Shown: in pieces, positions 62,552-64,000 of the stretch | Layout: each line of letters opens with the position of its first letter | Numbering within the stretch: position 1 is the first letter of the stretch | Origin: Curvibacter microcysteis | GTDB lineage: Bacteria; Pseudomonadota; Gammaproteobacteria; Burkholderiales; Burkholderiaceae_C | DNA: 64,000 nt | Assembly (NCBI RefSeq): GCF_028649455.1 | Contig: NZ_JAQSIO010000009.1 | Span: forward strand, 1 to 64,000 | Direction of reading: 5' to 3' | Position numbers and translations under genes: made by a program | The notes under the pieces: model-generated | Database searches by the model: none | Told to the model about the DNA's origin: nothing | The model's input: the letters and a program-made list of their open reading frames with translations, nothing else

Positions 62552-63795
62552 CCCCTCGGTCGCCTGCTGAGTCGCCCGCGCGCTCGGGCTGGCGCCAGCG
62601 CTGCCTGGCGTGGTGGAACTGTCCGCGGTGCCGCGCCTTGCGCCGCGTCGTGGTCGAGCGCGTCGTCCCCAAATCCATGTTGGGCCGCTTGGCGCTGCTG
62701 TTGTTCGTGGCCGTGTTGTCCAGCCATGTGCTGGCCCTGACCTTGATGTTCGAGGCGCACGACCTGATGGGGCTGGGGCCGCCCCCGCCGCCGGCGTACA
62801 GCCACCGCGAGGCGGGGGGCTCGGCGCCTCAGGACATCGAGGCGGAAGCCTTTCAAGGCCCCACGGCTGAGCTGAACCCAGAGGGGGCGCCGCCGCCCCG
62901 GCGCCATGGGCCTGCCGGCCTCCGCCCGCAAATTTTTCATGCGGGGCTGGTGGTGGACATCGGGGTGCGCCTGCTGGCCTTGATGCTGGCAGCCTGGGTC
63001 GGCGCACGCTGGTTGTCCAAACCCATTGACCGCTTGGCCTCGGCGGCGCGCGAGTTGGGGCAGAACATTGAACGGCCCCCCTTGCCCGAGGATGGGACGA
63101 CCGAGTGCCGCGAGGCCAGCCGGGTGTTCAACCAGATGCAGGCCCGCATCCGCCAGCAACTGGAGGAGCGCGACCGTTTTGTGGCTGCGGTGTCGCACGA
63201 CTTGCGAACCCCACTGACCCGTTTGCGCCTGCGTGCCGAAAGCCTGCAAAGCGCCGACGACCGCCGCCAATTTGGCCGCGACATCGTGGAAATGGACGAG
63301 ATGATCACCGCCACGCTGGACCACCTGCGCGGCGTGGCCGACCCCGAGCCGCTGGTGTGGCTGGACGTCAAGGCCTTGGTGGACAGCCTGGCCGACGACC
63401 AGCAGGCCTGCGGCCATTGGGTGCCCGTGCATGGCCGCGCGGGGCCTCTGCGTGTGCAGGCCAGCGCCTTGCGCCGCTGCCTGGGCAATCTGTTGGGCAA
63501 CGCGATCCGCTACGGTGGTCAGGCCGAGGTGTTTTTGTGGGACACCGGCGAGGAGGTGGGCATTGAGGTGCGCGACCATGGCCCGGGCCTGCCTGAGGCC
63601 GAGCTGGAGCGCGTCATGGCGCCTTTTTACCGGGTCGAAGGCTCGCGCAATCGCCACCACGGTGGGGTGGGCCTGGGGTTGTCGATTGCGCGCGATATCG
63701 CGCAGCGCCACCAAGGCAGCCTGCAGTTGCGCAATGCCAGCGGCGGCGGCTTGTCGGCGGTGGTGGTGCTGCCGCGCCTGGCCCCGCCGAGCTGA
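62539..63795 (+). CDS. Sensor histidine kinase, EnvZ-like HAMP type
   Basis: A 418-residue inner-membrane kinase. The first membrane helix is at about 48-68, and a short Pro-rich periplasmic loop follows (PPPPPAYSHREAGG and PPPRRHGPAG). The second helix is at about 136-155, then a HAMP domain. The phosphorylated His is in AAVSHDLRTPLTRLRLR. ATPase boxes are NLLGNAIRYG (N), VRDHGPGLPEAEL (G1) and GGVGLGLSIARDIAQ (G2). The small loop suits a signal in the periplasm or membrane. A cytoplasmic CxxC (WWNCPRCRAL) precedes the first helix. Its signal is unknown. Confidence 0.93.
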   Translation: MAALTPRSPAESPARSGWRQRCLAWWNCPRCRALRRVVVERVVPKSMLGRLALLLFVAVLSSHVLALTLMFEAHDLMGLGPPPPPAYSHREAGGSAPQDIEAEAFQGPTAELNPEGAPPPRRHGPAGLRPQIFHAGLVVDIGVRLLALMLAAWVGARWLSKPIDRLASAARELGQNIERPPLPEDGTTECREASRVFNQMQARIRQQLEERDRFVAAVSHDLRTPLTRLRLRAESLQSADDRRQFGRDIVEMDEMITATLDHLRGVADPEPLVWLDVKALVDSLADDQQACGHWVPVHGRAGPLRVQASALRRCLGNLLGNAIRYGGQAEVFLWDTGEEVGIEVRDHGPGLPEAELERVMAPFYRVEGSRNRHHGGVGLGLSIARDIAQRHQGSLQLRNASGGGLSAVVVLPRLAPPS

Positions 63796-63804
63796 TTCGG
63801 TGGT

Positions 63805-64000
63805 TCAGCCTTCCGTGGGGGCCGGGCAGGGGGTGAAGCGCTGAGTGGCTTGTCCGTTGATGTCGATCACTTCCAGGAACATGGCGGCCGGCCGCACCCA
63901 GAGCCCGCGGCTGCCGTAAAGCGCGCGGTACAGGGTCATGGGCTCCAGGGTCTCGCTGTGGCGCACGGTGTCGATCACCTCGTACACACCGCCTTTGTAA
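63805..64000 (-). CDS. DUF1653 family protein, partial at the window edge
   Basis: The reading frame YKGGVYEVIDTVRHSETL and its continuation through LYRALYGSRGLWVRPAAMFLE match the DUF1653 family. The apparent start at 63987 is internal, since codons continue to the last base of the window. The gene is therefore truncated at its 5' end, at 64000. It converges with the histidine kinase. Function unknown. Confidence 0.85.
   Translation of the reverse strand, partial: YKGGVYEVIDTVRHSETLEPMTLYRALYGSRGLWVRPAAMFLEVIDINGQATQRFTPCPAPTEG

Overview
The window is 64 kb of GC-rich chromosome from a betaproteobacterium, most likely a member of the Burkholderiales close to Comamonadaceae. This rests on the 5S rRNA sequence at the left edge, on recognisable families such as Bug/TctC binding proteins, DUF3422, CheV and paired pimeloyl-CoA-type acyl-CoA dehydrogenases, and on the methylcitrate genes prpC-acnD-prpF. 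The species is an inference. I found no prophage, insertion sequence, CRISPR array, tRNA or conjugation gene, and base composition is even, so most of the window looks like core or lineage-specific chromosome.

Layout. 1-300: 3' end of an rrn operon (5S) and terminators. 301-5404: recJ and an upstream conserved gene (minus), then lolC-lolD and a small gene (plus). 5405-11301: an intergenic stretch, cheV, tatD with a hypoxanthine/uracil-DNA glycosylase, a spermidine synthase-like gene and a GspE/PilB-type ATPase. 11497-16048: tctB-tctA, DUF3422, and a separate TctC-type binding protein. 16291-23296: an orphan family 5 solute-binding protein, a GntR regulator, a YwrD-like gamma-glutamyltransferase, two EamA transporters and an atypical SDR protein. 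23476-29000: quinone reductase, Nudix hydrolase, a divergent LysR/bile-acid-symporter-like pair and a Na/Pi cotransporter. 29175-34847: a LacI-regulated ABC importer operon ending in a metallophosphoesterase. 34992-40246: lspA, ileS, ribF and an HNH nuclease. 40567-46042: TonB-dependent receptor, metR and metE. 46095-53944: methylcitrate-cycle operon facing an ScfR/PrpR-type regulator. 53989-64000: DUF3297, Tat lipoprotein hydrolase, two acyl-CoA dehydrogenases, yceH, an Asp/Glu racemase-like protein, purN, a six-EF-hand protein, a two-component system and a partial DUF1653 gene.

How genes work together. The clearest metabolic unit is the propionate module. PrpC, AcnD, PrpF and an isocitrate-lyase-family enzyme can carry propionyl-CoA plus oxaloacetate to pyruvate and succinate. 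A thioesterase heads the operon, and the regulator is divergently transcribed across a 113-bp region packed with TTGCGAA repeats. The second unit is the LacI operon, where a LacI-type operator lies just before lacI and a phosphoesterase follows the importer genes, suggesting uptake and hydrolysis of a phosphate ester. metR/metE is a classical divergent regulator/target pair. The calcium-binding-type EF-hand protein is divergent from a two-component system. No wholly unknown system stands out. The best leads are the operator array at 52403-52492, the six-EF-hand protein, the LacI phosphoester operon, and three enzyme homologues lacking expected catalytic residues.
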